Positions 53,977 through 64,000 of a stretch of DNA of 64,000 nt are shown one piece after another. Below the pieces are notes generated by a model. That model ran no database searches. It saw nothing but the letters and a program-made list of their open reading frames with translations, and had not been told where the DNA came from. The translations under genes were made by a program, and so were the position numbers. Source of the stretch: Streptomyces sp. NBC_01232 (lineage in GTDB: Bacteria > Actinomycetota > Actinomycetes > Streptomycetales > Streptomycetaceae); assembly GCF_035989885.1 (NCBI RefSeq), contig NZ_CP108518.1:1798001-1862000 (forward strand), written 5' to 3'. The first letter of the stretch is position 1, and each line of letters begins with the position of its first letter.

Positions 53977-54564
53977 CTACCGCTCCTTTCCCCGCAGGCC
54001 AGGAGCCGCAACCTCTGCAGCCAGCATTCTGCGCAGACATCCCAGGCAACGGGAACGGACGGGCCCCAAACTTCCTTGTGAGATACCCAACTCTCCTGCG
54101 ATTTCACGGTAGGTGAGGTCTCTGGGCGAAAGAAGTGCCTTCATCAGCTCGGGACAGCGTCCGGGCAACCGGGCGACCGCCGATCGGAGTGCGCGGTTGT
54201 CCTCGCCGTGCATGAGGGCGTCCTCCGGTTCGGCCCCGGCGGTCCCGCCGCCGGCCGGCGGGCCCCCGTCCACCGCGTGCCGGCGGCTGCCGTCCGCGGA
54301 ATGACGGCGGGAGTCGTACGGGATCTCCCGCCTCGCCCGGCGCCGGGCGAGGCGCGCCTCCGCGCGGACCGCCCGGCGCAGCCACCGCGCCGGTTCCGCG
54401 GGCTCGGCCGGATCGGGAGCGAGGCGGCCGCTCTCCAGCAGCCTGACCCAGACGGCTTGTTCCAGGTCGGCCGCGTCCACTCCGGTCCCCGGAGCCTCCG
54501 CGGCCGCCTCGGCGGAGAGCAGCGGGCCGAGCTTGTCGAGGTAATCAGCCTTCAACAGGTCCAT
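53977..54564 (-). CDS. Sigma-70-like regulatory protein (ECF-like)
   Basis: A 195-residue protein with a region-2-like N-terminus (ADLEQAVWVRLLESG ... ARWLRRAVRAEARLARRRARRE) and a region-4 helix-turn-helix (LTYREIAGELGISQGSLGPVRSRCLGCLRRML). Shares the design of small actinobacterial sigma-like factors; the start ATG 54564 lacks an obvious ribosome site. No anti-sigma gene is adjacent. Confidence 0.8.
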   Translation of the reverse strand: MDLLKADYLDKLGPLLSAEAAAEAPGTGVDAADLEQAVWVRLLESGRLAPDPAEPAEPARWLRRAVRAEARLARRRARREIPYDSRRHSADGSRRHAVDGGPPAGGGTAGAEPEDALMHGEDNRALRSAVARLPGRCPELMKALLSPRDLTYREIAGELGISQGSLGPVRSRCLGCLRRMLAAEVAAPGLRGKER

Positions 54565-54637
54565 GCCGGGCGGGACGAGCGGGCCGGGCCGGGCGGTTTC
54601 CGTGCCGGGCCCGGCCCACTCGTACGGGAAGCGGCGC

Positions 54638-55813
54638 TCAGCGGTTGACGGGGCGTCGGCCCGGCCGGAACGCCTCGGCCGCGAGCAGTCCCGTGTCCGG
54701 GTTGTCGGTGAAGATCCCGTCGATGCCCTGTTCGAAGTAGGTACGGAAGGCGGCAAGGGCGTCCCCGTACGCGGCCGGGTCGGTGCCCTTGCGGTACTCG
54801 GCCGGCAGGAAGCTGTTCTCGTTGCGCGCGGTGTAGGGGTGCAGCAGCAGGCCGCGGGCGTGGGCGTCCTTCACCAGGGTGGTCGGCGCGCCGAGCCGGC
54901 CGTCCGCGTCCCGCGGCAGGATCAGGTCCATGGTCGGGCCGATGCCCTGGGCGAAGCCTGCGATCCATTTCAGGCCCTCGGGCTTGACCAGGTCCGCGAC
55001 CGTGCGCGGGTCCTTGGCCAGTTCGAAGTCCCAGGGGCGGGTGCCGGCCGCCGAGAGCAGGACCACGCGGGGCGCGGAGACCAGCCGGGACAGGCGCTGG
55101 ATGCTGGAGGGCTCGAAGGACTGGAGGAAGACGGCGGCGCCTCGGCCGTCGCGCCCGTAGCGGCGCAGCAGCTTGGCGAGGGGCTCCTCCAGGCCGAGGC
55201 CGAGGCTGCGGAAGTAGCTGGGGTGCTTGGTCTCGACGTGCAGCCACACGCGCCTGCCGCGACGCCTGCCCTCCTGGTCGGCCCAGCGCAGCACCTCTTC
55301 GAAGGTGGGAACGGCCCACTGGCCGTCGTAGAGCGTGTTGCGCTGGCGGACGGCGGGGATACGTTCCTTCGCGCGCAGGGTCTTCAGCTCGGCCAGGGTG
55401 AAGTCCTCGGTGAACCAGCCGGTGACCGAGACGCCGTCGACGGACTTGGTGGTGCGCCGGGAGGCGAACTCGGGATGCTCGGCGACGTCGGTGGTCCCGC
55501 CGATCTCGTTCTCGTGGCGGCAGACCAGCCGGCCGTCCCTGGTCGGGACCAGGTCCTGCTCGACGACGTCGGCACCCAGGTCGAGGGCGAGCTGATACGA
55601 GCCGATCGTGTGCTCCGGCCGGTAGCCGCTGGCTCCGCGATGGCCGATGACGGTCGGGTACGGGAGGTCCCGGTGGCCCCCGTCGCCGTGCCCGCCGCCC
55701 TGCGCGTCACCCGCGGCGGAGGCGGGTCCCGCCGTGAGTCCGGTGATGCCGGTCCCCGCCGCCAGGACGGCCGCTCCCAGGACCGTGCGCCGCGCTGCCC
55801 CACCCTGTGTCAT
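54638..55813 (-). CDS. Secreted glycerophosphodiester phosphodiesterase
   Basis: A 391-residue GDPD-family enzyme that releases glycerol 3-phosphate and an alcohol. The signal peptide carries a twin-arginine-like start (GGAARRTVLGAAVLAAG), pointing to Tat export. Catalytic residues: HRGASGYRPEHT (His, Arg and Glu), DLGADVVEQDLVPTRDG, and HVETKHP. ATG 55813 has GGAG 8 nt upstream. Probably scavenges phosphate or glycerol from teichoic acids or phospholipid. Confidence 0.93.
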   Translation of the reverse strand: MTQGGAARRTVLGAAVLAAGTGITGLTAGPASAAGDAQGGGHGDGGHRDLPYPTVIGHRGASGYRPEHTIGSYQLALDLGADVVEQDLVPTRDGRLVCRHENEIGGTTDVAEHPEFASRRTTKSVDGVSVTGWFTEDFTLAELKTLRAKERIPAVRQRNTLYDGQWAVPTFEEVLRWADQEGRRRGRRVWLHVETKHPSYFRSLGLGLEEPLAKLLRRYGRDGRGAAVFLQSFEPSSIQRLSRLVSAPRVVLLSAAGTRPWDFELAKDPRTVADLVKPEGLKWIAGFAQGIGPTMDLILPRDADGRLGAPTTLVKDAHARGLLLHPYTARNENSFLPAEYRKGTDPAAYGDALAAFRTYFEQGIDGIFTDNPDTGLLAAEAFRPGRRPVNR

Positions 55814-56065
55814 GAGTGCCACTCCTCGTCGTGAACGCCGTGTCGCGGCCCGCGATCGGCGTGCCGATGGTAGGCAAAGGGGGGTGACTCAGGAGGGTGC
55901 GACAACGGCACATCCGGGGAACTTGGCGCAAACAAGCGTCAACAATGCGTATCCGACACGTGAACCCGATGTGCGCAGGAAGCCGACCCGCGAGTATCGT
56001 CCTCACCTGCGCTACCGCCGCCAGGTCGGTGCGCGAACCGCTTTTCGATGCCGGAGGGCCCCACG

Positions 56066-56737
56066 TTGTTCCGTACGAAGCTCATCAAAGCCACTGTCGG
56101 ACCGGTCATGCGCATGATGTTCCGTACCCGCGTGGAGGGCATCGAGAACATCCCCGGCACGGGGCCGGTGATCCTCGCGGGCAACCACCTGACCTTCATC
56201 GACTCCATGATCCTGCCGCTGGTGTGCGACCGTACGGTCCACTTCATCGGCAAGGACGAGTACGTCACCGGCAAGGGGATCAAGGGCCGCGCCATGGCCT
56301 GGTTCTTCACCGGCTCCGGCATGATCCCCGTCGACCGTGACGGTGCGAACGGCGGTGTCGCGGCCCTGATGACCGGTCGCCGCATCCTCGAAGAGGGCAA
56401 GATCTTCGGGATCTACCCCGAGGGCACCCGCTCCCCCGACGGCCGTCTCTACCGGGGCCGCACCGGCATCGCCCGCCTGACCCTGATGACCGGCGCCCCC
56501 GTGGTCCCGTTCGCGATGATCGGCACCGACAAGCTCCAGCCCGGCGGCGCCGGCATGCCGCGTCCGGGCCGCGTCACCGTCCGCTTCGGCGAGCCGATGG
56601 AGTTCTCCCGCTACGAGGGCATGGACCGCGACCGCTACGTCCTGCGCGCCGTCACCGACTCGGTGATGGCCGAGGTGATGCGTCTTTCGGGCCAGGAGTA
56701 CGTCGACATGTACGCCACCAAGGCCAAGGCCGCGTAG
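56066..56737 (+). CDS. PlsC-type 1-acyl-sn-glycerol-3-phosphate acyltransferase
   Basis: A 223-residue acyltransferase. The NHX4D motif is NHLTFID, the glycerophosphate-binding motif is YPEGTRSPDGRLYRGRTG, and APVVPFAMIGT ends the core. TTG 56066 is favoured as start because GGAGG precedes it by 8 nt; ATG 56048 in frame has no ribosome site and overlaps it. Makes phosphatidate or acylates related lipids. Confidence 0.92.
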   Translation: MFRTKLIKATVGPVMRMMFRTRVEGIENIPGTGPVILAGNHLTFIDSMILPLVCDRTVHFIGKDEYVTGKGIKGRAMAWFFTGSGMIPVDRDGANGGVAALMTGRRILEEGKIFGIYPEGTRSPDGRLYRGRTGIARLTLMTGAPVVPFAMIGTDKLQPGGAGMPRPGRVTVRFGEPMEFSRYEGMDRDRYVLRAVTDSVMAEVMRLSGQEYVDMYATKAKAA

Positions 56738-56747
56738 CCCAGCCCCG

Positions 56748-58223
56748 CTACTGACGCTGGAGTGACCGGCTGACGCCCGCCGCCGTGGTGGTGGCGAGGA
56801 TCCAGCCGGTTACGATCAGCAGGTACGAGAGCCACTGGTGCAGGCCGCCCGGCGCGAAGGCCGCTTCCTGGCCGAAACTGACGATCGGCACGAGCAGGTC
56901 GATCGTGTAGAACACCGCGTTGAAGTCAGGTGCCTCCCCCGCCTTCAGCGCGCGCGGCGGGTCGATCCCGTACGCGACCGACCCGGTCATCAGTAAGGCC
57001 AGCAGCCATCCCGCCGCGCGCAGGGGCCGGAAGCCGTAGCCGACGGTCCCGTCCTGCAGCAGTCCCCACACCCGGGCGGCCCGGGGCAGCGTGTGGCGGT
57101 GCCTGCGCAGCTTCGCGAGCTGGACGGTCCGGGCGCCCGCCTCGTCGCCCGCCGTACGGTAGGCCGATGCCAGCTGCTCGTAGGCGTACGGGAGGTAGCC
57201 GGACTCCTCCCGCTCCAGGGCGGGCAGCCGCTGCTCGGCGGGCAGATGCGGGGCGAGGGCGCGGTAGGTCAGGCCGTCGATGGCGATCCGCTCGGGCCAG
57301 GCCTCCGGATCGATGTGCAGCAGGTCGATGGTGGACCGGCGCAGGTTCACGTCGCCCCGGACCGTGTCGCACCGGCGCAGCCACATCTCGCCAATGGCGC
57401 AGCTGGAGGCGCGCAGGGCGGTCCCGTCCGGGTTGGCCAGGTCGGCGCGGGTGAGGTTGGCCTGCCCGGGTATGCGGGAGCCGGTGAGGTTGACCATGCC
57501 GCGGGCCTTCATCCGGTGCGCGCGCAGGTCGGTGCCGACGGTCAGGTTCTCGGCGTGCAGGGCGATCCCGCCGGGGGCGAGCAGCCGGGCACGGTCGAGC
57601 TGGACCTGGCCGCCTACGGTGGCGCCGTTGAGGCGGAGCTGGCCGTGCACGGTCAGGTCGTTCGCGATGATGTCGGTGTCGACCTCGACGTGGTTGAGCT
57701 GGAGCGGCGGCTCGTCCGCCTCCTCGCCGCTCGTGGGGCCGATCACGGCCCCCTGGAGGAAGAGCCCGCCGGCTATTTTGGCGCCCTGCAGCCGCACGGG
57801 GCCGGCGATCCGGCAGCAGGAGAGCCGCAGGACCACCTCGACGCGCACCGTGGAGGCGGTCAGGCCGGGGAGCGTGGAGTAGCCGAGGACCAGGGCGCGC
57901 AGCTGGGCCCCGTAGATCAGGGGCTTGCGCTCGAACCAGCAGTCGCGCAGCCGGATGGGGTGGTCGATGACGGCGTAGCGCAGGTCGAGCTTGCCCACGA
58001 TCTTCGCGCCCTTGACCTTGAGTCCGGGGATCCGGCCCTGCACGGTGGGGCAGGCTCCCAGCAGGATGGCCCGCAGCACCTCGGCCCGCAGGGTGCGCTC
58101 GGGCCCCCAGTCGGCTCCGTCGACGGAGCTGTCCTCGGGGGCGGCGCGGAAGTCGACCCCGTCGCCGCGCGGGAAGGCCTCCCAGACGCGGCGTTCCGCC
58201 GGGGTAAGATCGTTGATCTCCAT
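56748..58223 (-). CDS. Pentapeptide/beta-helix-like protein with C-terminal membrane helices
   Basis: A 491-residue protein. Residues about 60-330 consist of about 20-residue repeats with the pattern of a right-handed beta-helix (GAKIVGKLDLRYA, GAKIAGGLFLQGAVI, GATVGGQVQLDRARL). Three or four helices at the C-terminus (WLLALLMTGSVAYGI, LLIVTGWILATTTAAG) anchor it to the membrane. Databases often label relatives membrane-associated oxidoreductases, but no cofactor motif is visible, so function is open. Confidence 0.8.
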   Translation of the reverse strand: MEINDLTPAERRVWEAFPRGDGVDFRAAPEDSSVDGADWGPERTLRAEVLRAILLGACPTVQGRIPGLKVKGAKIVGKLDLRYAVIDHPIRLRDCWFERKPLIYGAQLRALVLGYSTLPGLTASTVRVEVVLRLSCCRIAGPVRLQGAKIAGGLFLQGAVIGPTSGEEADEPPLQLNHVEVDTDIIANDLTVHGQLRLNGATVGGQVQLDRARLLAPGGIALHAENLTVGTDLRAHRMKARGMVNLTGSRIPGQANLTRADLANPDGTALRASSCAIGEMWLRRCDTVRGDVNLRRSTIDLLHIDPEAWPERIAIDGLTYRALAPHLPAEQRLPALEREESGYLPYAYEQLASAYRTAGDEAGARTVQLAKLRRHRHTLPRAARVWGLLQDGTVGYGFRPLRAAGWLLALLMTGSVAYGIDPPRALKAGEAPDFNAVFYTIDLLVPIVSFGQEAAFAPGGLHQWLSYLLIVTGWILATTTAAGVSRSLQRQ

Positions 58224-58293
58224 CGCGGGGATGGTGTCCCGCAGTTCTGCGAACTGTCAACTCTGGCTGGAACACCACCCCTTCAGCGAGATC

Positions 58294-59838
58294 TCAGTGC
58301 TCGACGCCCTCCTGGAGCCGCTGGCCCTTCAGCAGGAACCAGGCGGCCACGGCGGTGGCCAGCAGCACGGCCGCGCCGACGCCGGAAGCGAGCCGCAGCC
58401 CGTCCACGAAGGCGTCCTGGGCGGCGCCGACCATCACCTGGGCGGTGTGCGGGTCGAGGGCCTTGGCGGCCTCGACGGCCCCGCCGAGGGATTCGTGCGC
58501 GGCGTCGGCCACCGGGCCCGCGACCGAGGCCGGGGCGGTGAAGCTCTGGTAGACGCCGGTGACGATGGAGCCGAGCAGGGCGATGCCGAGGGCGGCACCG
58601 AGTTCGTACGCCGTCTCGGAGACGGCGGAGGCCGAACCGGCCTGCTCCTTGGGCACGCTGGAGAGGATGACGTCGGCGGTGACGGTGAAGGAGAAGCCGG
58701 CGCCGAGGCCGACGACGAGCAGGGCGGCGCCGAGCAGCGGGTAGCCGCTCTCCTTGTGGATCACCGTCAGGACGGCGAGGGCCAGGCCGATGGCGCCGAG
58801 GCCGCCGGCCACGATGGACCGTACCGAGTACCGGCGGGCGTACCGGCCGGCGATCAGGCCGGTGACCACCGCGCCAATGGCGGCGGGCAGTTCGGCGAGC
58901 CCCGCCTCCAGCGGGTCGCGGCCCTGGACGAGCTGCAGGAACTGGGAGAGGAAAAAAACCAGTCCGGAGAGGCCGAAGACGGTCAGCAGGTCGGCGAGGA
59001 CCGCGCCGGAGAAGCCGCGGTGCTTGAAGAGGCGCATGTCGAGCAGCGGGGACGGCAGGCTGAACTGGCGGCGTACGAAGGCGTACAGCGCGCCGACGCC
59101 GAGCGTCGCGGTGGCCGCGACCTCCCAGGTGATGCCGTGCGTGGCGACTTCCTTGACGGCGTAGACCACGCTGATCACGCCGATGAGGGAGAGACCGACG
59201 CTGACGAGGTCCCAGGGACCGGCGACCGGGTTCCTGGATTCGGGAAGGAGCTTGATTCCGACCACGACCAGGGCGATCATCACAGGGAGGTTGATCAGGA
59301 AGACCGAGCCCCACCAGAAGTGCTGGAGCAGCGCTCCGCCGACGACCGGGCCGACGGCCGCGCCGGCCGAGGCGGTGGCGCCCCAGATGCCGATCGCGAG
59401 GCTGCGCTCCTTCGGGTCGTGGAAGATGTTGCGGATCAGCGCGAGGGTGGACGGCATCAGGGTCGCACCGGCCACGCCCAGCAGGGCCCGTGCGACGATC
59501 ATCATCTCGGGGCTGGTCGCGTAGGCGTTGAGCACGGACACGGCACCGAACGCGGCGGCGCCGGTGAGCAGGAGCTTCTTGCGGCCTATTCGGTCGCCGA
59601 GGCTGCCCATGGAGACCAGGAGTCCGGCGATGACGAAGGAGTAGATGTCGCCGATCCAGAGCAGCTGGGTGCCGGACGGCTTGAGGTCCTCGGAGAGTGC
59701 GGGGGTGGCGAGGCCGAGGACGGTGGCGTCGACGGCGACCAGCAGCACGGCGAGCACCAGCACGCCCAGGGCGAGCCAGCGGCCGCGGCTCTTGGCCTCC
59801 GTCCCGATCGGGCTCTTCAGCTGCTGGGTCGCGCTCAT
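58294..59838 (-). CDS. MFS drug transporter, DHA2 (EmrB/QacA) family, 14 helices
   Basis: A 514-residue exporter. Typical motif A GSLGDRIGRKKLLL and motif C (GPVVGGALLQHFWWGSVFLINLP) are present. It overlaps the upstream TetR gene by 4 nt (ATGA), so regulator and pump are translationally coupled. Likely confers resistance to an unknown compound. A run of seven A's (58951-58957) lies inside the gene; frame is maintained. Confidence 0.95.
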   Translation of the reverse strand: MSATQQLKSPIGTEAKSRGRWLALGVLVLAVLLVAVDATVLGLATPALSEDLKPSGTQLLWIGDIYSFVIAGLLVSMGSLGDRIGRKKLLLTGAAAFGAVSVLNAYATSPEMMIVARALLGVAGATLMPSTLALIRNIFHDPKERSLAIGIWGATASAGAAVGPVVGGALLQHFWWGSVFLINLPVMIALVVVGIKLLPESRNPVAGPWDLVSVGLSLIGVISVVYAVKEVATHGITWEVAATATLGVGALYAFVRRQFSLPSPLLDMRLFKHRGFSGAVLADLLTVFGLSGLVFFLSQFLQLVQGRDPLEAGLAELPAAIGAVVTGLIAGRYARRYSVRSIVAGGLGAIGLALAVLTVIHKESGYPLLGAALLVVGLGAGFSFTVTADVILSSVPKEQAGSASAVSETAYELGAALGIALLGSIVTGVYQSFTAPASVAGPVADAAHESLGGAVEAAKALDPHTAQVMVGAAQDAFVDGLRLASGVGAAVLLATAVAAWFLLKGQRLQEGVEH

Positions 59839-60386
59839 TTCTCCACACTCCGTCGTGCGCCACCGAGCAACAGCTCGATGATCATGTACTGGAAGTCCTT
59901 GGCGGCGACCCGGCCGTCCATCACGGCCCAGGCGCAGGTGCCGACGAGGCCGTAGAGGGCCTCGGTGAGCCATGCCGGGGTCAGGTCGATCCGGATGTCG
60001 CCCTCTTCCTGGCCGCGCCGGAAGAGCGCGCCGACGCGGGCGTCGAGCCGGGCCCATCCCTCGTTGACCTCGTCGCCCTCGAACAGCTGGTTCTCGGTGA
60101 CGAGGAAGGCCAGCAGCTGGGCATTGGGCTCGGCCTCGGCGACGAGTCGCTTCAGCGCCTCCACCGCCGTGCCCTCGTCGAGACGGGCGTTGTCGAACGC
60201 CACCTCGAACTCCCGGATGCCGAGTTCTTCGAGTGCCCGTACGAGGGCGTCGCGTCCGGCGAAGTGCCGGTGGAGGGTCGCGCGCCCGATGCCGGCGGCG
60301 CGGGCGACCTCGTCCATCGTGGCGGTCGACTTGCGGGAAAGCAGGGCGGCCGCATCGCGGAGCACCTGGTCACGATCCATGGCCAT
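59835..60386 (-). CDS. TetR-family repressor of the adjacent MFS gene
   Basis: A 183-residue regulator with a TetR helix-turn-helix (TMDEVARAAGIGRATLHRHFAGRDALV) and an all-helical ligand domain. ATG 60386 and ATG 60380 are both possible; neither has a ribosome site, suggesting a leaderless mRNA. Coupled with the MFS gene; probable target is the palindrome 17-40 nt upstream. Confidence 0.9.
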   Translation of the reverse strand: MAMDRDQVLRDAAALLSRKSTATMDEVARAAGIGRATLHRHFAGRDALVRALEELGIREFEVAFDNARLDEGTAVEALKRLVAEAEPNAQLLAFLVTENQLFEGDEVNEGWARLDARVGALFRRGQEEGDIRIDLTPAWLTEALYGLVGTCAWAVMDGRVAAKDFQYMIIELLLGGARRSVEK

Positions 60387-60402
60387 GAGACAAGCATACC
60401 CC

Positions 60403-60426
60403 GAATGAGACGTCCATGTCTCATTC
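60403..60426. promoter_or_regulatory. TetR operator palindrome
   Basis: Perfect inverted repeat GAATGAGAC-N6-GTCTCATTC between the tetR start and the divergent HAD gene. Spacing fits TetR dimers; AT content is above average here. Confidence 0.8.
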
Positions 60427-60475
60427 CAAGCGAAAATGAGCTGCCCGAGGGCCGCCGGAACGGAATCCTGCCGAG

Positions 60476-61009
60476 ATGAAACCACTGCTGCTGATCGACG
60501 TCGACGGCCCGCTGAACCCCTACGCGGCCAAGGCCCAGCGCCGCCCCGAGGGGTACAGCACCCACCGGATGCGCCCGACGGGATGGACCGAGGCGGAGCA
60601 GGCCAGGCCGCTGCGGGTCTGGCTGAATCACGACCACGGCGCGGAGCTGCTCGCCCTCGCGGATGCCTATGAGCTGGTCTGGGCCACCACATGGAAGGAC
60701 GAGGCGAACGACTGGATAGGGCCGCACCTGGGGCTGCCCAGACTGCCCTTCATCGACTGGCCGGCGATGCACGGCCGGGCGCCGCGCGGCACCTTCTGGA
60801 AGACCCAGTACATCCTCGAGTACGCGGGCGAGCGGCCCTTCGCGTGGATCGACGACGACATCACGGCCATGGACCGCGAGTACGTCGACCAGCGCCACCC
60901 GGCGCAGACCCTGCTGATGCGCATCGACGAACAGATCGGGCTGGTCCGCGCGGACTTCGACACTCTGGCCGCATGGGCCACACCGTCACCGAGCGACTAC
61001 CTAAAGTGA
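60476..61009 (+). CDS. HAD-like hydrolase domain protein
   Basis: A 177-residue protein starting MKPLLLIDVDGPLNPYA (HAD motif I, DVDG). Motif WATTWKDEAN and the acid pair DDDITAMD match small actinobacterial HAD proteins; substrate unknown. Divergent from tetR; the TetR operator lies 50 nt upstream so it may also be affected. Confidence 0.87.
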   Translation: MKPLLLIDVDGPLNPYAAKAQRRPEGYSTHRMRPTGWTEAEQARPLRVWLNHDHGAELLALADAYELVWATTWKDEANDWIGPHLGLPRLPFIDWPAMHGRAPRGTFWKTQYILEYAGERPFAWIDDDITAMDREYVDQRHPAQTLLMRIDEQIGLVRADFDTLAAWATPSPSDYLK

Positions 61010-61182
61010 TTCGATCATCACTACCCGTGTTCACCGGGCTGATGCGAACTGTGATCATTTGGAGTGACTGCGCCCCAGGAGCCTTCCCCCGCCTGCCCCT
61101 GACCCGGGAGTCTGCTCTTCAGTGAGCCCTTACCCGGGGCGGGTTCACCTGCACGTATTCCGTCTTCGGCAGGGAGAGAACC

Positions 61183-61602
61183 ATGAACGCATCACGGAAG
61201 CTGGTCATCGGGGCCGCTGCGCTGGCACTGACGGCCGGTGGCGTCGTCGCCGTGTCCTCGGCGTCGGCCGAGCCGAGGGAGGCCCGGCAGGCCGCGGCCG
61301 TCACCACGGCCTGGGCGAAGGTGGCCGCGAACGGACAGGTCCTCGGCGGGCAGGGCATCACCGGGCTCAACAAGTTCGGCATCGGCCGCTACAACATCAC
61401 CACGTCGGGCAGCCTCAACGGGTGCGCCCTCCTCGGCACCATCAACACCAACGGCGGGAACGACCCCGGGCCGGGCAGCTCGTCCATCCTGGTCGGACAG
61501 GTGAACGGGAACACCCTCTTCATCCGCACGGCGACGCCGTCCCAGCCGGGCAGCGCCGCCGTGGACAGCGACCGGCCGTTCTCGGTCAACATCGTCTGCT
61601 GA
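61183..61602 (+). CDS. Secreted protein, function unknown
   Basis: A 139-residue protein with a clear signal peptide (MNASRKLVIGAAALALTAG ... SSASAEP, cleavage near residue 29). The mature part is Gly/Asn-rich, beta-type, with two cysteines near residue 81 and at the C-terminus (NIVC), likely one disulfide. No family function known. GGGAGAG precedes ATG 61183. Confidence 0.83.
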   Translation: MNASRKLVIGAAALALTAGGVVAVSSASAEPREARQAAAVTTAWAKVAANGQVLGGQGITGLNKFGIGRYNITTSGSLNGCALLGTINTNGGNDPGPGSSSILVGQVNGNTLFIRTATPSQPGSAAVDSDRPFSVNIVC

Positions 61603-61614
61603 CAACCCGGCATG

Positions 61615-61658
61615 CCGGAGGGGCGGTGGGGGCCGACGGGCTCCCACCGCCCCTCCGG
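61615..61658. terminator. Bidirectional terminator between secreted protein and argH
   Basis: Perfect 16-bp stem (61615-61630 with 61643-61658), 12-nt loop, between convergent stops. Confidence 0.85.
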
Positions 61659-61667
61659 GCGGACCTG

Positions 61668-63107
<1,440 letters not shown>

Positions 63108-63153
63108 TCAAGACTGCATGGCTTTGACTGCCTGTAAGGCTTCGGATGTGCAA

Positions 63154-63187
63154 CCGCCTCCCCGCCGCGGAGGTAACGGGGAGGCGG
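63154..63187 (-). terminator. Terminator or attenuating hairpin between argG and argH
   Basis: Perfect 11-bp stem CCGCCTCCCCG / CGGGGAGGCGG (63154-63164 with 63177-63187), 18 nt after the argG stop. Confidence 0.8.
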
Positions 63188-63204
63188 CCTGGACTGCTGG
63201 TCGG

Positions 63205-64000
63205 TCAGGCGAGGTCGCGGCGGGCCGCGATCTTCGAGGAGAGACCGAAGATCTCGATGAAGCCCTGGGCCTTGGACTGGTCGAAGGTGTCGCCCGAGTC
63301 GTAGGTCGCGAGGTTGAAGTCGTACAGCGACTCGTCCGACTTCCGGCCGGTGACGACGGCGCGGCCGCCGTGCAGGGTCATCCGGATGTCACCGGTGACG
63401 TGCTGGTTGGCCTCATTGATGAAGCCGTCCAGGGCCCGCTTGAGCGGGGAGAACCACAGGCCGTCGTAGACCATCTCGCCCCAGCGCTGCTCGACCTGCC
63501 GCTTGTAGCGGGCCAGCTCGCGCTCGACGGTGACGTTCTCCAGCTCCTGGTGTGCGGTGATCAGCGCGATCGCACCCGGAGCCTCGTACACCTCGCGGGA
63601 CTTGATGCCCACGAGACGGTCCTCGACGATGTCGATCCGGCCGATGCCCTGGGCGCCGGCGCGGTCGTTGAGCTGCTGGATGGCCTGCAGCACGCTGACG
63701 GGCTTGCCGTCGATGGCGACCGGGACGCCCTCCTTGAAGGAGATGACGACCTCGTCGGCCTCGCGCGGCAGGGCCGGGTTCGAGGTGTATTCGTAGATGT
63801 CCTCGATCGGCGCGTTCCAGATGTCCTCCAGGAAGCCCGTCTCGACGGCGCGCCCGAAGACGTTCTGGTCGATGGAGTACGGGGACTTCTTGGTGGTCGC
63901 GATCGGGAGCTGCTTCTCCTCGCAGAAGGCGATCGCCTTGTCCCGGGTCATCGCGTAGTCGCGGACCGGGGCGATGCACTTGAGGTCGGGGGCGAGGGCG
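63205..64000 (-). CDS. argG: Argininosuccinate synthase (C-terminal part, cut by window edge)
   Basis: The last 264 codons of ArgG, which joins citrulline and aspartate using ATP. Visible motifs: [41 protein letters not shown] and the C-terminal dimer helix. The P-loop N-terminus is outside the window. Upstream partner of argH. Confidence 0.96.
   Translation of the reverse strand, partial: ALAPDLKCIAPVRDYAMTRDKAIAFCEEKQLPIATTKKSPYSIDQNVFGRAVETGFLEDIWNAPIEDIYEYTSNPALPREADEVVISFKEGVPVAIDGKPVSVLQAIQQLNDRAGAQGIGRIDIVEDRLVGIKSREVYEAPGAIALITAHQELENVTVERELARYKRQVEQRWGEMVYDGLWFSPLKRALDGFINEANQHVTGDIRMTLHGGRAVVTGRKSDESLYDFNLATYDSGDTFDQSKAQGFIEIFGLSSKIAARRDLA

Overview
The window is high-GC actinobacterial chromosome, almost certainly Streptomyces. 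Support for this comes from a protein matching SsgB (a sporulation septum protein of mycelial actinomycetes), many GTG starts, DUF4232, SCO7613-type and TIGR02611-type proteins, and an arrangement of housekeeping genes shared with other actinobacteria. About 65 protein genes and 7 tRNA genes are supported. Both ends cut through genes: secD on the left and argG on the right.

Positions 1-10.3 kb (mostly minus strand) form a conserved block: ruvC-ruvA-ruvB-yajC-secD, then yebC, pdxS-pdxT, and the phospholipid/phosphatidylinositol-mannoside set pgsA-acyltransferase-pimA. With the HIT gene and thrS at 17.4-20.1 kb it matches the mycobacterial thrS-HIT-pgsA-patA-pimA arrangement, here interrupted by an EF-G-like gene, a membrane protein, a DUF1992 gene and a mobile element. 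That element (15,195-17,423) is an IS630-type transposase plus a SAM-methyltransferase gene, bounded by 24-bp inverted repeats and TA duplications. It lies exactly in the stop codon of the HIT gene.

Positions 20-33.4 kb carry small metabolic and envelope genes, a DUF4365 pair, a DnaQ-like exonuclease, ssgB, a CGNR zinc-finger regulator, a PabB/PabC-like pair and tRNA genes: two Val(CAC), then Gly-Cys-Val-Val-Val in one run with a clear promoter and terminator. Positions 33.6-39.1 kb look accessory: a TipA-like MerR head fused to a methyltransferase, an HxlR regulator divergent from a metallo-hydrolase/oxidoreductase/MFS efflux operon, and a decapitated gene remnant.

Positions 39.3-49 kb hold a Ser/Thr kinase, a SpoU-type rRNA methyltransferase and a corrin/siroheme group (CysG-like cobA, a BluB-CobT fusion with a huge disordered N-terminus, and cobL). 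Positions 49.3-52.3 kb encode the methionine ABC importer metNIQ, preceded by a 28-codon leader ORF ending in a Cys/Met-rich run, with alternative RNA pairings that suggest attenuation. The right end contains small membrane proteins, a sigma-like regulator, a glycerophosphodiesterase, PlsC, a beta-helix membrane protein, a TetR/MFS pair with a perfect operator palindrome, and the arginine genes argG-argH.

The strongest candidates for new biology are the leader-peptide attenuator of metNIQ, the methyltransferase-carrying IS630 element and the MerR-methyltransferase fusion.
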